A stretch of DNA of 64,000 nt from Comamonadaceae bacterium OTU4NAUVB1 (GCA_024372625.1 CP099605.1:2728001-2792000), one strand, 5' to 3'. Positions 18,553 through 27,774 are shown, counted from the first letter of the stretch. Numbers and translations: made by a program. The notes: generated from the letters alone by a model not told the origin.

Positions 18553-18924
18553 ATGAACACCAAGTCAGCTTCGCAATTTGCCGATGACGCCAGCAAGACC
18601 GCCAACGACGCCGTCGAAACCACCCGCTCGTACGCACAGAATGCGGTCAACGCAGCGGGCGAAAAGGTCCGCGATCTGCGTCGCGAAGCGGAACCGGCGG
18701 TCGAGCAGATCGCTGCGCGTGTTCAGCAGGCCGTCCAACGCGGCCTCGAAGCGGCTTCGACCACGAGCGCACGTGCACAGCGTCGCTTCGAACAGGCTGC
18801 CGACGTGACCGGCCGGTACATCTCCGATCAGCCCGTGCGTTCCGTCCTGATCGCTGCTGCAGCGGGCGCAGCCATCACGGCACTGATCGTCCTTGCCAGC
18901 CGAAGCGGTCGCGACGAGTACTGA
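18553..18924 (+). CDS. ElaB/YqjD-type DUF883 membrane-anchored protein
   Basis: A 123-residue protein: a long charged helix rich in Ala/Glu/Arg, then one C-terminal membrane segment (about residues 97-117) and a short RSGRDEY tail. This is the layout of the ElaB/YqjD/YgaM family, in which E. coli YqjD is an inner-membrane, ribosome-binding protein of stationary phase. The start has a good AAGGA site. The next two genes look like YqjE and YqjK, so the E. coli yqjDEK order is preserved. Confidence 0.82.
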   Translation: MNTKSASQFADDASKTANDAVETTRSYAQNAVNAAGEKVRDLRREAEPAVEQIAARVQQAVQRGLEAASTTSARAQRRFEQAADVTGRYISDQPVRSVLIAAAAGAAITALIVLASRSGRDEY

Positions 18925-19024
18925 TCGCCAGATCGATGAAGCCTTGCTTCGGTCGCATGTAATGCGCGCTGAGCAGGGCTTCAGCTGAATTCATTCCGAT
19001 TTTCGTCTGCGGGCGGCTGATTCA

Positions 19025-19405
19025 ATGTTCCATCCTATCTACTCCACCTTGTTGGGGCATCCTGAACTTATCGCCGACCACGTGGCGAACTATGGTGCCC
19101 TGATCAAGGCAGAAGCGCTGGAAGCCAAGCGCAACGTCATCAAGAAAGCCATTGCGGGCGCTGTCGCAGTGGTTGCAGGGCTGTTGGGACTCGTGTTCGC
19201 AGGTGTCGCCGTCATGCTGGGCGGTGTCAATGGTTCCTTTCATTGGGTGCTGTTGCTGGTTCCTGGCTTGACCCTGCTCGTCGCAGCGATCGCAGCCACC
19301 GTTGCCCTGCGTCCCTCTACTTTTCATGGATTCCAGGACCTGCGTGCCCAGTTGGATGCAGATCTGCATGCCTTGCACGTTGCTGGAGCGCGCGATGGCC
19401 ATTGA
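19025..19405 (+). CDS. YqjE-like holin-superfamily membrane protein
   Basis: A 126-residue protein with two hydrophobic segments (about residues 42-66 and 72-95) separated by a short turn, typical of the putative phage-holin/YqjE family. The N-terminal HVANYGALIKAEALEAKRN helix is amphipathic. The function is unknown. It follows the DUF883 protein by 100 bases and overlaps the next gene by 11 bases. Stress or osmotic regulation is known for the E. coli counterparts, not shown here. Confidence 0.75.
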   Translation: MFHPIYSTLLGHPELIADHVANYGALIKAEALEAKRNVIKKAIAGAVAVVAGLLGLVFAGVAVMLGGVNGSFHWVLLLVPGLTLLVAAIAATVALRPSTFHGFQDLRAQLDADLHALHVAGARDGH

Positions 19406-19880
19406 TCACTCGAGTCTCACACCTCAGCAACGCTTGGCGATTTCGCGGCGTGCGCTCTTCAATCAGATCGGTGAAGTCGCCGAGCAGGATGCGAAGCCTG
19501 CACGAACTGCGAACACATCGTCGATTCCACCTCGCGCGACACCGTCCGCAGGTCCGAGGACCAAGCGCGGCCTGTTGAGCGGCCTGCCTTGGCTGGGAGT
19601 GGCACAGAGCTTCGGTGCGCGTTGGTGGCGTCGCCACCCGGCAAACGCCGTGGTTCAATTGGCCCAGCCCCTGCTCCAGCGCTATGCAAAAAAGCAGCCG
19701 GGCAAGTTGATCGCATATGCCGCAGGCACCGGTGCGCTTCTGGTGATCATCAAGCCCTGGCGTCTGCTGTCGTTCACCGCTTTGGTGGCCGCCGTGCTCA
19801 AGACTTCCGATGTGGCCGACATGGTCACGACGCTGATGCATGGCCAATTGAACGACGATCTGAGCGACGACGGACGCTGA
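19395..19880 (+). CDS. Hypothetical protein, third gene of the yqjDE-like cluster (YqjK-like position)
   Basis: A 161-residue protein with a charged N-terminal half (LTPQQRLAISRRALFNQI) and a weak hydrophobic stretch at about residues 108-135 (LIAYAAGTGALLVIIKPW). The ATG at 19395 overlaps the end of the YqjE-like gene by 11 bases, which suggests translational coupling. It occupies the position of E. coli yqjK, but I see only loose similarity. A strong terminator lies 75 bases after the stop, closing the operon. Confidence 0.7.
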   Translation: MAIDHSSLTPQQRLAISRRALFNQIGEVAEQDAKPARTANTSSIPPRATPSAGPRTKRGLLSGLPWLGVAQSFGARWWRRHPANAVVQLAQPLLQRYAKKQPGKLIAYAAGTGALLVIIKPWRLLSFTALVAAVLKTSDVADMVTTLMHGQLNDDLSDDGR

Positions 19881-19954
19881 CATCGACGGCAGCCCTATCG
19901 ATGGGCGTCGTCGCGACCCACGTCGGACCTATTTGATCCACACTGGTCGGAAAT

Positions 19955-19984
19955 AAAAAAGCCTGGCCGAAGCCAGGCTTTTTT
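19955..19984. terminator. Bidirectional rho-independent terminator
   Basis: A 13-base stem (AAAAAAGCCTGGC / GCCAGGCTTTTTT, tetraloop CGAA), so a U-run follows the stem on either strand. It lies between the convergent yqjK-like gene and the CsbD gene and can end both transcripts. Confidence 0.9.
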
Positions 19985-19997
19985 GCGCTTTATTCGA

Positions 19998-20195
19998 TCA
20001 AAGCTTGTCGGCGCCGGACTTCACCGCGTCCTTGGCCTTTTCCTTGGTATCGCCATAAGTGCTCTGCACCTTGCCGGCTGCTTGATCCACGTTGCCCTTG
20101 GCTTCAAGCTCGTCGTTGCCGGTCACACGACCCGCGACTTCCTTGATCTTTCCCTTGACTTGATCAACGCGTCCTTCGACTTGGTCTTTGTTCAT
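19998..20195 (-). CDS. CsbD family stress protein
   Basis: A 65-residue hydrophilic protein, MNKDQVEGRVDQVKGKIKEV at the start, with the family's repeated GK/VKGK pattern and the GN(x)ELEAKGN core. CsbD proteins (YjbJ in E. coli) are abundant general-stress proteins, probably partly disordered, of unknown biochemical role. The ATG is preceded by GAAAAGGAAAAGCC, a strong ribosome-binding region consistent with high expression. A shared terminator follows the stop. Confidence 0.9.
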   Translation of the reverse strand: MNKDQVEGRVDQVKGKIKEVAGRVTGNDELEAKGNVDQAAGKVQSTYGDTKEKAKDAVKSGADKL

Positions 20196-20343
20196 GGCTT
20201 TTCCTTTTCGTGGATGGGTTTCATGGCGTTATGGCCACGAATTCAATCTAGGGCGATGCGCATGCCCAGGACGTTGGTGGTTCTCCCGAGCGTTTGTAGG
20301 ACGTCAAGAATTCCGGCCAGCACGCCCCAAGATGATTCGGCCT

Positions 20344-20766
20344 TCAGCCTCGAACGCCCACGGCCGCGGTCGCCATCAATTCCTTCAACAATGCCAGGGA
20401 CACCGCTCCGGACGCCGAATAAGGATCGAGTTCCGCCCGTTCCGAAAAACGCATCAGGGTCGAAGCGTGGACACGGCTGAGGTGGACCTGTCCCATCGTC
20501 CATCCTCCGAAACACCGTTCGACGATTTCCTCGAAATACAGCAACTCGACGTCCTTGTGCCTCGGGTCCTTCTGGATGTGTCCATAGAGGTCGTTGACGG
20601 CGGTGCGACTGCCTTCGATGCCCTGGAGGAACACCCCGTTGCCATAGCACAGGATGCCGGTGATGCCGCAAGCCGTGTTGTGGACACGGGCCTGGGCGAG
20701 GATCGTGTCGATCGACTGGGGACTGTCGTCGACGGCGCGGCTGGCGTACAGGAGACGGACGAGCAT
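20344..20766 (-). CDS. BLUF-domain blue-light photoreceptor
   Basis: A 140-residue protein with a complete BLUF domain (FAD-based blue-light sensing) and no output domain. The photocycle residues are all visible: Tyr7 (LLYAS), Asn30, Gln48 (FLQGIEG) and Trp89 with Met91 (GGWTMG). The short C-terminal part (about residues 95-140) is helical, as in short BLUF proteins such as PixD that signal by binding partners. Its start lies nine bases after the folE stop on the same strand, so it is the last gene of the nudB-EEP-folE-BLUF unit. The partner is unknown. Confidence 0.92.
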   Translation of the reverse strand: MLVRLLYASRAVDDSPQSIDTILAQARVHNTACGITGILCYGNGVFLQGIEGSRTAVNDLYGHIQKDPRHKDVELLYFEEIVERCFGGWTMGQVHLSRVHASTLMRFSERAELDPYSASGAVSLALLKELMATAAVGVRG

Positions 20767-20775
20767 GGGTGGCTT

Positions 20776-21510
20776 TCAGCGTTGGCGTGGCAGAAGCGAA
20801 AGGAATTCACGACGCAGGTTGGGATCCTTCAGGAACACGCCGCGCATGACGGAATTGATCATCTTGCTGTCCATCTCCTTCACACCCCGCCACGCCATGC
20901 AGAAATGCTCCGCTTCCATGACGAGCGCCAGGCCATCGGGTTGCGTCTTCTGCTGGATCAGGTCGGCAAGCTGAACCACCGCTTCCTCCTGGATCTGGGG
21001 CCTTCCCATGATCCATTCCGCCAGACGGGCGTATTTCGAGAGACCGATGACATTGGTGTGCTCGTTGGGCATGACGCCGATCCACAGCTTTCCGATGATC
21101 GGGCAGAAGTGATGGGAGCAGGCACTGCGCACCGTGATGGGGCCCACGATCATCAACTCGTTGAGGTGTTCGGCGTTGGGGAACTCGGTGAGCTTGGGAG
21201 GCGGCACGTAGCGCCCCTGGAATACCTCATTGAGGTACATCTTGGCCACCCGGCGCGCAGTGTTGTCGGTGTTGTGGTCGTTGGTGATGTCGATCACCAG
21301 GCTCTCCAGCACGCCTTTCATCTTGACCTCGACCTCGTCGAGCAACGCCTCCAAGTCGCCAGGCTGAAGGAACTCGGCGATGTTGTCGTTGGCGTTGAAG
21401 CGCCGCCGCGCCGCCCTCAGGCGTTCACGGATCTTGACTGAGACCGGCGTGCCTTCTTCTTCTTGCGTGCTTGCTGCGGTGCCTGGAGAGGCATCGATCG
21501 TCCTTGACAT
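20776..21510 (-). CDS. folE: GTP cyclohydrolase I
   Basis: A 244-residue enzyme that converts GTP to 7,8-dihydroneopterin triphosphate, the first step of folate (and of queuosine) synthesis. CSHHFCPIIGKLWIGVMPN holds a zinc Cys and the catalytic histidines; EHFCMAWRGV gives the second zinc Cys region. The N-terminal about 30 residues are an extra Thr/Glu-rich tail. I start at the ATG at 21510; a TTG six bases upstream is also possible. It lies between the EEP-family gene and the BLUF gene with 9-12 base gaps. Its product feeds nudB upstream and, for queuosine, queD/queE at 6.3-7.4 kb. Confidence 0.96.
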   Translation of the reverse strand: MSRTIDASPGTAASTQEEEGTPVSVKIRERLRAARRRFNANDNIAEFLQPGDLEALLDEVEVKMKGVLESLVIDITNDHNTDNTARRVAKMYLNEVFQGRYVPPPKLTEFPNAEHLNELMIVGPITVRSACSHHFCPIIGKLWIGVMPNEHTNVIGLSKYARLAEWIMGRPQIQEEAVVQLADLIQQKTQPDGLALVMEAEHFCMAWRGVKEMDSKMINSVMRGVFLKDPNLRREFLSLLPRQR

Positions 21511-21522
21511 GTACAAATCCTA

Positions 21523-22320
21523 TCAGCGGGTGAACTCGCGTTCACCCTCGGCGAAATGCGAGAGCGTGGGGAGGGAGAATTCGGTGATCAACGGCAGGTG
21601 GTCCGACATGCGCGCCCAGACCGGGCCGCGCGGGACGCTGCAGGACACCGGCACCACCCGGCGAGCGTAGATGAAGTCGAGCTGCGTCACCGGCAGGCGC
21701 GACGGGTAGGTGAGCGTGGGCGGACCGCGCAGGTCGCTGGAATCTCGCATGTCCATCGCGTTCATCGCGTGGCGCATGCGCGCCCCCCAGTCGTTGAAGT
21801 CGCCCGCCACGATGACCGCCTCGTCGGGCGGTATCTCGCGCTCGATGAACTCGCGCAGCCGGCTCACCTGCCGCACGCGACTGCCCTTGATGAGGCCCAG
21901 GTGGACCACGATGGCGTGGACCGGGACACTGTCGACGTCGATCAGCACATGCAGGAGACCCCGCTGTTCGAAGCGGTGATCGGAGATGTCCTGATGCCCC
22001 GTGCGCACCACGGGCCACCGTGTGAGCAGCGCGTTGCCGTGCTCGCCATGGCGCGTGACCGCGTTGGTCTCGTAGACCGCCGTATAGCCTTCAGGGGCCA
22101 GGAAGTCGGCCTGCGGCTGTTCGGGCCAGCGGGCGAAGCGCCGGGCCCCCATGCGGTTCATCTTGCGCACTTCCTGGAGGCACACGATGTCGGCATCGAG
22201 CTGTTCGATCGCGTGGCCGAGGTTGTGGATTTCCAGGCGGCGCGCCGGGCCGATGCCTTGGACGCCCTTGTGGATGTTGTAGGTCGCCACCCGCAGAAGG
22301 GGGGCCGTCGTGGCATTCAT
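21523..22320 (-). CDS. Endonuclease/exonuclease/phosphatase (EEP) family protein
   Basis: A 265-residue cytoplasmic metallohydrolase with the EEP fold. Motifs are ATYNIHKG, VCLQEV (metal-binding Glu), VAGDFNDW (Asp/Asn) and a C-terminal SDHLPL (catalytic Asp-His). The substrate may be DNA, RNA or a phosphoester; nothing in the sequence decides it. Its ATG overlaps the nudB stop (ATGA), and it is followed by folE after 12 bases. Position raises the question whether it dephosphorylates a pterin intermediate. Confidence 0.88.
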   Translation of the reverse strand: MNATTAPLLRVATYNIHKGVQGIGPARRLEIHNLGHAIEQLDADIVCLQEVRKMNRMGARRFARWPEQPQADFLAPEGYTAVYETNAVTRHGEHGNALLTRWPVVRTGHQDISDHRFEQRGLLHVLIDVDSVPVHAIVVHLGLIKGSRVRQVSRLREFIEREIPPDEAVIVAGDFNDWGARMRHAMNAMDMRDSSDLRGPPTLTYPSRLPVTQLDFIYARRVVPVSCSVPRGPVWARMSDHLPLITEFSLPTLSHFAEGEREFTR

Positions 22321-22778
22321 GGCGCGAATTGTGGCAGCAGCAGGATGGCTTCGGCGTTGGAAGGCGAAAAGCAGCGGTCGGCCGCCTCGCGGTGCGGAAG
22401 CCACTGCCACGCCGTGTGCTCGCGCGGGGCGAGGACCGGCTCGATGCGGTGCGGCAGACACAGACCGAACAGGTGCTCGGTGTTGCGCGTCACGCCGGGA
22501 GCGTAGCGACGGCGCCATTGCGGATAGATGTCGTAGACGTTGCGCAGGCGCCAGTCGACCAGCCGCGCCTCGAACGCGCTGCCGCGTCCGCAGTCGATGC
22601 CGGTCTCTTCGCCGACCTCGCGTGCGGCCGTCAACGCGAGCGGCTCGTCCTCCCTGTCCTTGCTGCCGGTGACGGACTGCCAGAAATCGGGCGCGTCGGC
22701 ACGGCGGATGAGCAGCACGTCAAGGTCGGGCGTGTACATCACGACCAGCACGGATTCGGGGATCTTGAAGGGTCGCAT
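22317..22778 (-). CDS. nudB: Dihydroneopterin triphosphate pyrophosphatase
   Basis: A 153-residue Nudix hydrolase. The Nudix box runs GSKDREDEPLALTAAREVGEETGI at about residues 39-62, with all catalytic acidic residues. The N-terminal RPFKIPESVLVVMYT is the usual NudB beginning, which fixes the ATG at 22778. NudB removes pyrophosphate from the folE product, the second step of folate synthesis. Co-transcription with folE two genes downstream supports this over a general Nudix role. Confidence 0.92.
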   Translation of the reverse strand: MRPFKIPESVLVVMYTPDLDVLLIRRADAPDFWQSVTGSKDREDEPLALTAAREVGEETGIDCGRGSAFEARLVDWRLRNVYDIYPQWRRRYAPGVTRNTEHLFGLCLPHRIEPVLAPREHTAWQWLPHREAADRCFSPSNAEAILLLPQFAP

Positions 22779-23100
22779 GGTCTGGAAGGGGTCGTGAAAC
22801 GGTGGGAACGCACGGTAGCGCACCTCCGATAGGGTTTTCCCTTAGGAAACACATGCTCGCTTGTAAAATCCAGTCCCTGCGCACCGATCGCGTGGTCAGC
22901 TCCGACCCCGTGGGTCGCGAATTCCGGGGAGAGGCAACCAGCACCTGCCATCCGCCATACGAAGTTCCCGCGTCACGCCACCGTCCGGGGCGTGCACGCA
23001 TTACCGATGCCGGCGACAGGACGCTATCCCCTCCGAAGTCCGAGTCTTCAATCCCGTCGTGTCGTTGCCGTACCCGTATCCGTATCCGTATTCCGAAAAG
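22779..23100. other. Intergenic region between nudB and mqo (322 bp)
   Basis: This holds the divergent control region of the nudB operon and mqo. Visible items are an imperfect inverted repeat GTTTTCC-CTTA-GGAAAC (22834-22850), a -10-like TAAAAT at 22864-22869, and four CCGTAY hexamers next to mqo. An open frame from 22802 into mqo looks non-coding. Confidence 0.5.
23068..23091 (+). repeat. Short tandem hexamer CCGTAC/CCGTAT x4
   Basis: One CCGTAC and three CCGTAT units in a row end nine bases before the first mqo ATG. They occupy the place where a ribosome-binding site would be expected. Confidence 0.75.
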
Positions 23101-24792
23101 ATGAATCTGATGATGTTCAAGAAAACGCATTCCGCCCTGGTGGGCGTGGCCCTGTCGCTGGCACTCGCCGGCGCGCAGGCGGCCGAACCCAGGAAGGTCG
23201 ATGTGCTGCTGATCGGCGGCGGCATCATGAGCTCGACGCTGGGCGTCATGCTCGGCGAACTCGAGCCTGGCTGGTCGATGGAAATGGTCGAGCGCCTCGA
23301 CGGCGTCGCCAAGGAGAGTTCGAACGGCTGGAACAACGCCGGCACCGGGCATTCGGCGCTGGCCGAACTCAACTACACGCCGGAGAAGGACGGCAAGGTG
23401 GAAATCGTCAAAGCCATCGAGATCAACGAGGCATTCCAGGTCTCGCGGCAGTTCTGGGCCTCGCAGGTGAAGCGCGACGTGCTGAAGAACCCCCGCTCGT
23501 TCATCAATTCGACGCCTCACATGAGCTTCGTCTGGGGCGACGAGAACATCGCCTTCCTGAAGCGACGCCACGCGGCGCTGCAGGCCAGCCCGCTGTTCCG
23601 TGGGATGCAGTATTCCGAAGACCCGGCGCAGATCGGCAAATGGGTGCCCTTGATGATGGAAGGCCGCGACGCGACGCAGAAGGTCGCCGCGACCTGGACG
23701 CCCATCGGCACGGACGTGAACTTCGGCGAGATCACGCGCCAGTTCGTCGGGCATCTGCAGACGCGGTCGAATTTCTCGCTCAAGCTCTCCAGCGAGGTCC
23801 AGGACATCACGCGCAATGCCGACGGCACCTGGCGCATCGGCTACAAGAATCTGAAGGACGGCAGCACCACGCAAACCGACGCCAGATTCGTCTTCGTCGG
23901 CGCGGGCGGCGGTGCTCTGCACCTGTTGCAGAAGTCGGGCATCCCCGAGGCCAAGGACTACGCAGGCTTTCCGGTGGGCGGCTCGTTCCTGGTGACGGAG
24001 AATCCGGCGATCGTGGAACGGCACCTCGCCAAGGCCTATGGCAAGGCGTCGGTGGGATCGCCGCCGATGTCGGTGCCGCACCTCGACACGCGCATCCTCG
24101 ACGGCAAGCGCGTCATCCTCTTCGGTCCCTTCGCCACCTTCTCGACCAAGTTCCTCAAGGAAGGCTCCTACCTCGACCTGCTCACCAGCACGACACCGCA
24201 CAACGTCTGGCCGATGGTGAAGGTGGGCGTGGCGGAATACTCGCTCGTCGAGTACCTGGCCGGCCAGGTGATGCTGTCGGACGACGACCGGCTGAAGGCA
24301 CTGCGCGAGTACCTCCCGAACGCAAAGAAGGAGGACTGGCGCCTCTGGCAGGCGGGCCAGCGCGTGCAGATCATCAAGCGCGACAAGGCCAGGGGTGGCG
24401 TGCTGAAGCTCGGCACCGAGATCGTCAGTTCGCAGGACGGCACCCTGGCCGGCCTGCTGGGTGCCTCGCCCGGCGCTTCCACCGCGGCGCCGATCATGCT
24501 GGACCTGATGAAGCAGGTCTTCAAGGACAAGCTGGCCACGCCCGCCTGGCAGTCCCGCATCCGCGAGATGGTGCCCAGCTACGGCACGGCGCTCAACGCC
24601 AGCGCGGAGAAGGTCCAGCAGGAATGGACGTCGACCAGCCAGGTCCTGCAACTGGCACCGCCGCCGACGCTGGATGCCATGACGACGTCGCCGGCACCGG
24701 TTTCGGCGCCCGCCACGTCGGCCCGTCCCTCACCGAGCGGCCAGCCGGCCACGCGTCAGCCTTCGAAGGCGTCGACCGACATGGCCCTCTGA
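23101..24792 (+). CDS. mqo: Malate:quinone oxidoreductase with N-terminal signal-like sequence
   Basis: About 563 residues. Mqo is an FAD enzyme that oxidises malate to oxaloacetate and passes electrons to the quinone pool. The FAD-binding [13 protein letters not shown] is at about residues 38-50. [24 protein letters not shown] and the late [11 protein letters not shown] are Mqo signatures. Ahead of it stands a Lys-Lys, hydrophobic, AQA-A stretch (about residues 7-30) like a Sec signal peptide, unusual for a cytoplasmic-face protein. The C-terminal about 50 residues are a Pro/Ala/Ser/Thr tail not needed by the family. Start choices are 23101, 23110 and 23113. Confidence 0.92.
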   Translation: MNLMMFKKTHSALVGVALSLALAGAQAAEPRKVDVLLIGGGIMSSTLGVMLGELEPGWSMEMVERLDGVAKESSNGWNNAGTGHSALAELNYTPEKDGKVEIVKAIEINEAFQVSRQFWASQVKRDVLKNPRSFINSTPHMSFVWGDENIAFLKRRHAALQASPLFRGMQYSEDPAQIGKWVPLMMEGRDATQKVAATWTPIGTDVNFGEITRQFVGHLQTRSNFSLKLSSEVQDITRNADGTWRIGYKNLKDGSTTQTDARFVFVGAGGGALHLLQKSGIPEAKDYAGFPVGGSFLVTENPAIVERHLAKAYGKASVGSPPMSVPHLDTRILDGKRVILFGPFATFSTKFLKEGSYLDLLTSTTPHNVWPMVKVGVAEYSLVEYLAGQVMLSDDDRLKALREYLPNAKKEDWRLWQAGQRVQIIKRDKARGGVLKLGTEIVSSQDGTLAGLLGASPGASTAAPIMLDLMKQVFKDKLATPAWQSRIREMVPSYGTALNASAEKVQQEWTSTSQVLQLAPPPTLDAMTTSPAPVSAPATSARPSPSGQPATRQPSKASTDMAL

Positions 24793-24812
24793 GGTCCACG
24801 CGCTCTTGAAGG

Positions 24813-24841
24813 AATAAAAAAGGGGCACCCACCGGTGCCCC
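24813..24841 (-). terminator. Terminator of aspS (possibly shared with mqo)
   Basis: An 8-base stem GGGGCACC/GGTGCCCC (24822-24829 and 24834-24841). On the minus strand it is followed by a T-rich run ending at 24813, so it ends the aspS transcript. The plus strand has only a weak T-run. Confidence 0.8.
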
Positions 24842-24881
24842 TTCGTTCTTGGCGGCGCGACGTTCGTCACGCAACGTTCGT

Positions 24882-26687
24882 TCAGGCCTTGGCTTCGACG
24901 TTGCGCAGGCGGATGTGCAGTTCGCGCAGCTGCTTCTCGTCGACCGGGCTGGGCGCCTGCGTCAGCAGGTCCTGCGCGCGCTGGGTCTTGGGGAAGGCGA
25001 TGACGTCGCGGATCGAATCGGCGCCGGTCATCAGCATCACCAGGCGGTCCAGGCCGATGGCGATGCCACCGTGGGGCGGCGCGCCGTACTGCAGCGCGTC
25101 GAGCAGGAAGCCGAACTTGAGCTGCGCGTCCTCGGCACTGATCTTGAGTGCGCGGAACACCTTGCTCTGCACGTCCTCGCGATGGATCCGCACCGAACCG
25201 CCGCCCATCTCGATGCCGTTGAGCACCATGTCGTAGGCCTTGGCGATGCATTTCTCGGGCGCGGTGTCCATCAGGTTCTCGTGACCGTCCTTCGGCGCGG
25301 TGAACGGGTGGTGCACGGCGGACCAGCGCTGGCCTTCCTCGTCGTACTCGAACATCGGGAAATCGACCACCCACAGCGGGGCCCAGCGATCGTCGAACAG
25401 TCCACTGCGGCGGCCGAACACGCTGTGACCGATCTTCACGCGCAGCGCGCCGATGGCGTCGTTGACGACCTTCTCCTTGTCGGCGCCAAAGAACAGGATG
25501 TCGCCGTTGGACGCCCCGGTGCGCGCGATGATCTCGGCCAGGGCGGCGTCGTCGAGGTTCTTGACGATCGGGCTCTGCAGGCCGTCACGGCCGGCCGCGG
25601 TGTCGTTGACCTTGATGTAGGCCAGGCCCTTGGCGCCATAGATCTTCACGAACTCCTGGTAGGCGTCGATCTCGCCGCGCGACAGGCCGCCCTCGCCGCC
25701 GCCGCCGGGCACGCGCAGGGCGACGACGCGACCGCCCTTCATCGTCGCGGCGTTCGAGAAGACCTTGAACTCGACATGCTTCATCAACTCGGTGAGTTCG
25801 GTGAATTCGAGCTTGACGCGCAGGTCCGGCTTGTCCGAGCCGTACCTGAACATCGCGTCGCCGTACGTCATCGTCGGGAACACCGGCAGGTCGATGCCCG
25901 CGGCGTTGCGAAAGACGTTGCGGATCATCCCTTCGAACATCTCGCGGATCTCCTCCTCGGCCATGAACGAGGTCTCGATGTCGATCTGCGTGAATTCGGG
26001 CTGGCGGTCGGCGCGCAGGTCCTCGTCGCGGAAGCACTTGACGATCTGGTAGTAGCGGTCGTAGCCCGCCACCATCAGCAACTGCTTGAACAGCTGGGGC
26101 GACTGGGGCAGCGCGAAGAAGCTGCCGTCGTGCACGCGGCTGGGCACCAGATAGTCGCGCGCGCCCTCGGGCGTGGACTTGCCCAGCATCGGCGTCTCGA
26201 TGTCGATGAAGCCGTTGGCGTCGAGGAACTTGCGCGCCTCCATCGTGACCTTGTAGCGCAGCATCATGTTGCGCTGCATGGCCGGGCGGCGCAGGTCGAG
26301 CACGCGGTGCGTGAGGCGCGTGGTCTCGCTCAGGTTGTCGTCGTCGAGCAGGAACGGCGGCGTGACCGACGGGTTGAGCACCTTCAGGTCGTGGCACAGC
26401 ACCTCGATCTTGCCGCTCTTGAGGTTCTCGTTGGTGGTGCCCTCGGGACGCGCGCGCACCAGGCCCGTGACCTGGACGCAGAACTCGTTGCGCAGCCCTT
26501 CGGCCACCGCGAAGGTGGCGGCCCGGTCGGGATCGCACACCACCTGCACGTAGCCTTCGCGGTCGCGCACGTCGATGAAGATGACGCCGCCATGGTCGCG
26601 GCGACGGTTGACCCAGCCGCAGAGGGTCACGGTCTGGCCCATCAGGGCCTCGGTCACGAGACCGCAATAGTGGGAACGCATGGTCAT
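24882..26687 (-). CDS. aspS: Aspartate--tRNA ligase
   Basis: A 601-residue class II synthetase charging tRNA-Asp (possibly also tRNA-Asn). The N-terminal OB fold has [19 protein letters not shown]. Motif 2 contains [16 protein letters not shown]. Motif 3 is [11 protein letters not shown] near the C-terminus. The GAD insertion lies between, at about residues 290-420. I choose the ATG at 26687 ([10 protein letters not shown]), the usual start; upstream residues are unlike the family. It is the last gene of the fmdB-DUF502-aspS unit. Confidence 0.97.
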   Translation of the reverse strand: MTMRSHYCGLVTEALMGQTVTLCGWVNRRRDHGGVIFIDVRDREGYVQVVCDPDRAATFAVAEGLRNEFCVQVTGLVRARPEGTTNENLKSGKIEVLCHDLKVLNPSVTPPFLLDDDNLSETTRLTHRVLDLRRPAMQRNMMLRYKVTMEARKFLDANGFIDIETPMLGKSTPEGARDYLVPSRVHDGSFFALPQSPQLFKQLLMVAGYDRYYQIVKCFRDEDLRADRQPEFTQIDIETSFMAEEEIREMFEGMIRNVFRNAAGIDLPVFPTMTYGDAMFRYGSDKPDLRVKLEFTELTELMKHVEFKVFSNAATMKGGRVVALRVPGGGGEGGLSRGEIDAYQEFVKIYGAKGLAYIKVNDTAAGRDGLQSPIVKNLDDAALAEIIARTGASNGDILFFGADKEKVVNDAIGALRVKIGHSVFGRRSGLFDDRWAPLWVVDFPMFEYDEEGQRWSAVHHPFTAPKDGHENLMDTAPEKCIAKAYDMVLNGIEMGGGSVRIHREDVQSKVFRALKISAEDAQLKFGFLLDALQYGAPPHGGIAIGLDRLVMLMTGADSIRDVIAFPKTQRAQDLLTQAPSPVDEKQLRELHIRLRNVEAKA

Positions 26688-26727
26688 GGAATCGATTCCG
26701 GCGCCGGGGGGCGCAATGTGTCTGTGA

Positions 26728-27351
26728 CTAGGAATGGGTCGCGAGGGTCGCGGGGCCGCCGGGGACGACCACACCCATCGAGACGATGTACTTGAGCGCG
26801 TCGTCCACGCTCATCTTCAGTTCGATGCACTCGCTGCGCTTGAGCATGACGAAATAGCCGCCGGTCGGGTTGGGCGTGGTGGGCACGTAGACGCCCAGAT
26901 AGTCACCGCCGCCGAGCCGCTCGCGCACTTCGCTGCCCGGCGTCCCGGTGACGAAGGCGATGGTCCAGGAACCCTCCCGCGGCCACTGGATCAGCACCGC
27001 CGTGCGAAAGGCGTTGCCGTTCTCGGAGAACAGCGTGTCCGACACCTGCTTGACGCTGGAATAGATCGAGCGCACGACCGGGATGCGCCGCACCAGGGCA
27101 TCGCCCCAGCCCAGCAGGCGCTTGCCGACGAAGTTGCTGGCGACCGCGCCGACCACCAGGAGGATGGCCAGCGTGAGCAGCACGCCCAGGCCACGCACCC
27201 GATGGGCGTTGAGCCAATCGGTCCACTCGGTGGGCAGCAGCCACAGCGTCTGGTCCAGCGTGCCGATGATCCAGTTGAGAACGCCCAGCGTGATGACCAA
27301 CGGCACGATGACCAGCAGGCCCGAAAGCAGCCATTTGCGCAGCGCGTGCAT
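26728..27351 (-). CDS. DUF502 family membrane protein
   Basis: A 207-residue inner-membrane protein of the DUF502 family, with two membrane helices at about residues 8-30 and 57-78. The conserved [15 protein letters not shown] and [14 protein letters not shown] motifs follow in a soluble domain. The function is unknown. The gene sits 12 bases after an FmdB-type zinc ribbon gene and 40 bases before aspS; the same order is common in Betaproteobacteria. Confidence 0.9.
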   Translation of the reverse strand: MHALRKWLLSGLLVIVPLVITLGVLNWIIGTLDQTLWLLPTEWTDWLNAHRVRGLGVLLTLAILLVVGAVASNFVGKRLLGWGDALVRRIPVVRSIYSSVKQVSDTLFSENGNAFRTAVLIQWPREGSWTIAFVTGTPGSEVRERLGGGDYLGVYVPTTPNPTGGYFVMLKRSECIELKMSVDDALKYIVSMGVVVPGGPATLATHS

Positions 27352-27363
27352 GCAGACCGCCCC

Positions 27364-27726
27364 TCAGTCGCTCTTGGGCTTGGGCGCGGGCGCGGGGGCC
27401 GGTGCCGGCGCGGAGCCGGCGGCAGGCGCCGGGGCGGCGGCGGGCGGGTTGCCGCCGCCGGCGGACTCGGCCGGCGCGGCGGCCGCCTTGCCGGTGTCGC
27501 CCTCGCTCTTGGCGGCACCCGCATCGGCGGGTTTCTTGCCGCCGCCTTCTCGGAAGTCGGTCACGTACCAGCCGGAACCCTTGAGTTGGAAGCCCGCAGC
27601 GGTGACCTGCTTCTCGAACGCGCTCGCACCGCACGCCGGACACACCGTCAGCGGGGCATCGGACATTTTCTGCAAGGCGTCCTTGGCGAAGCCGCAGGCG
27701 CTGCATTTGTAGGCGTAGATGGGCAT
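27364..27726 (-). CDS. FmdB-family zinc ribbon protein
   Basis: A 120-residue protein. The N-terminal about 60 residues form the FmdB zinc ribbon, with CSAC and CPAC pairs at about residues 8-11 and 29-32, then FEKQVTAAGFQLKGSGWYVTDF. The C-terminal half is a low-complexity Ala/Pro/Gly tail ending in repeated PAPAP and KPKSD. FmdB was once proposed as a regulator, but its role is unproven. It is the first gene before DUF502 and aspS; a TATAAT box lies 49 bases upstream. Confidence 0.88.
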   Translation of the reverse strand: MPIYAYKCSACGFAKDALQKMSDAPLTVCPACGASAFEKQVTAAGFQLKGSGWYVTDFREGGGKKPADAGAAKSEGDTGKAAAAPAESAGGGNPPAAAPAPAAGSAPAPAPAPAPKPKSD

Positions 27727-27774
27727 GGGATGGGGTGGGAAAAGGCGGCACGGCCGCCGCTCGCAAAGCCCGCG

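Noticed and set aside
22802..23104. A 100-codon frame running into the mqo start
   Set aside because: No recognisable family, weak composition, and its end encodes only the translated hexamer array. It more likely covers the control region.
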